Shown here in pieces: positions 32,373-32,410 of a stretch of 32,410 nt of DNA. Source of the stretch: an uncultured Alsobacter sp. (GTDB lineage: Bacteria > Pseudomonadota > Alphaproteobacteria > Rhizobiales > Beijerinckiaceae). Positions within the stretch are counted from its first letter, which is position 1; every line of letters begins with the position of its first letter. Position numbers and translations under genes: made by a program. The notes below the pieces were generated by a model. It had not been told where the DNA came from, made no database searches, and was given only the letters and a program-made list of their open reading frames with translations. The stretch covers positions 1 through 32,410 of the forward strand of contig NZ_CAMFHB010000063.1 in assembly GCF_945952055.1 (NCBI RefSeq). The letters run 5' to 3'.

Positions 32373-32410
32373 TGCACGAGCGGGACGGTTCTGATTCACT
32401 GACGACGTGA

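Overview
The window reads as chromosomal DNA of a high-GC alphaproteobacterium, most likely a member of the Hyphomicrobiales (Rhizobiales). The best markers are an alphaproteobacterial NDUFA12-type complex I protein, a DUF2155 protein next to aat-accC-accB, a single-chain B12-dependent ribonucleotide reductase, and intergenic palindromic repeats of the sort common in that order. Nearly all the DNA is coding. No rRNA, tRNA, CRISPR array, transposase or prophage gene was seen.

Positions 1-10866 hold a peptide-type (family 5) ABC importer and associated enzymes. On the minus strand, reading from 6514 down to 1, lie a secreted binding protein, two permeases, a second binding-protein homologue with no signal peptide, a VOC protein and a P-loop NTPase cut by the left edge. 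A two-domain sulfurtransferase lies upstream. The transporter's fused double ATPase is divergent from it, followed convergently by a MalY-type C-S lyase. A glutathione-importer-like double ATPase, a sulfurtransferase and a C-S lyase together suggest uptake and breakdown of a sulfur-containing peptide or conjugate; this is inference.

Positions 11081-12743 encode a DUF47 protein and a PiT phosphate permease. Positions 12901-16707 are a tightly overlapping three-gene molybdenum hydroxylase operon (2Fe-2S, FAD plus 4Fe-4S, and molybdopterin subunits) resembling PaoABC but without an export signal. Then come a small GlsB/YeaQ-type membrane protein, SlyX, and a LysE exporter in an operon with a racemase homologue that has lost both catalytic cysteines.

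Positions 18840-23300 look accessory. Two tandem palindromes of identical 12-8-12 design precede a lone GSU2403-type nucleotidyltransferase. These are followed by a DUF427 gene, a D-aminopeptidase and an RHH-PIN toxin-antitoxin pair. The palindrome and nucleotidyltransferase unit is the best candidate here for an undescribed system.

Positions 23344-27481 hold nrdJ with a strong terminator, a long leader and a pair of NrdR boxes 31 bp apart. The right end (27984-32217) is a conserved housekeeping block: NDUFA12, OsmC, DUF2155, then aat, accC and accB on the opposite strand. Four copies of one palindromic intergenic element (three full, one half) occur in the left half, and a different REP-like element lies at the right edge.
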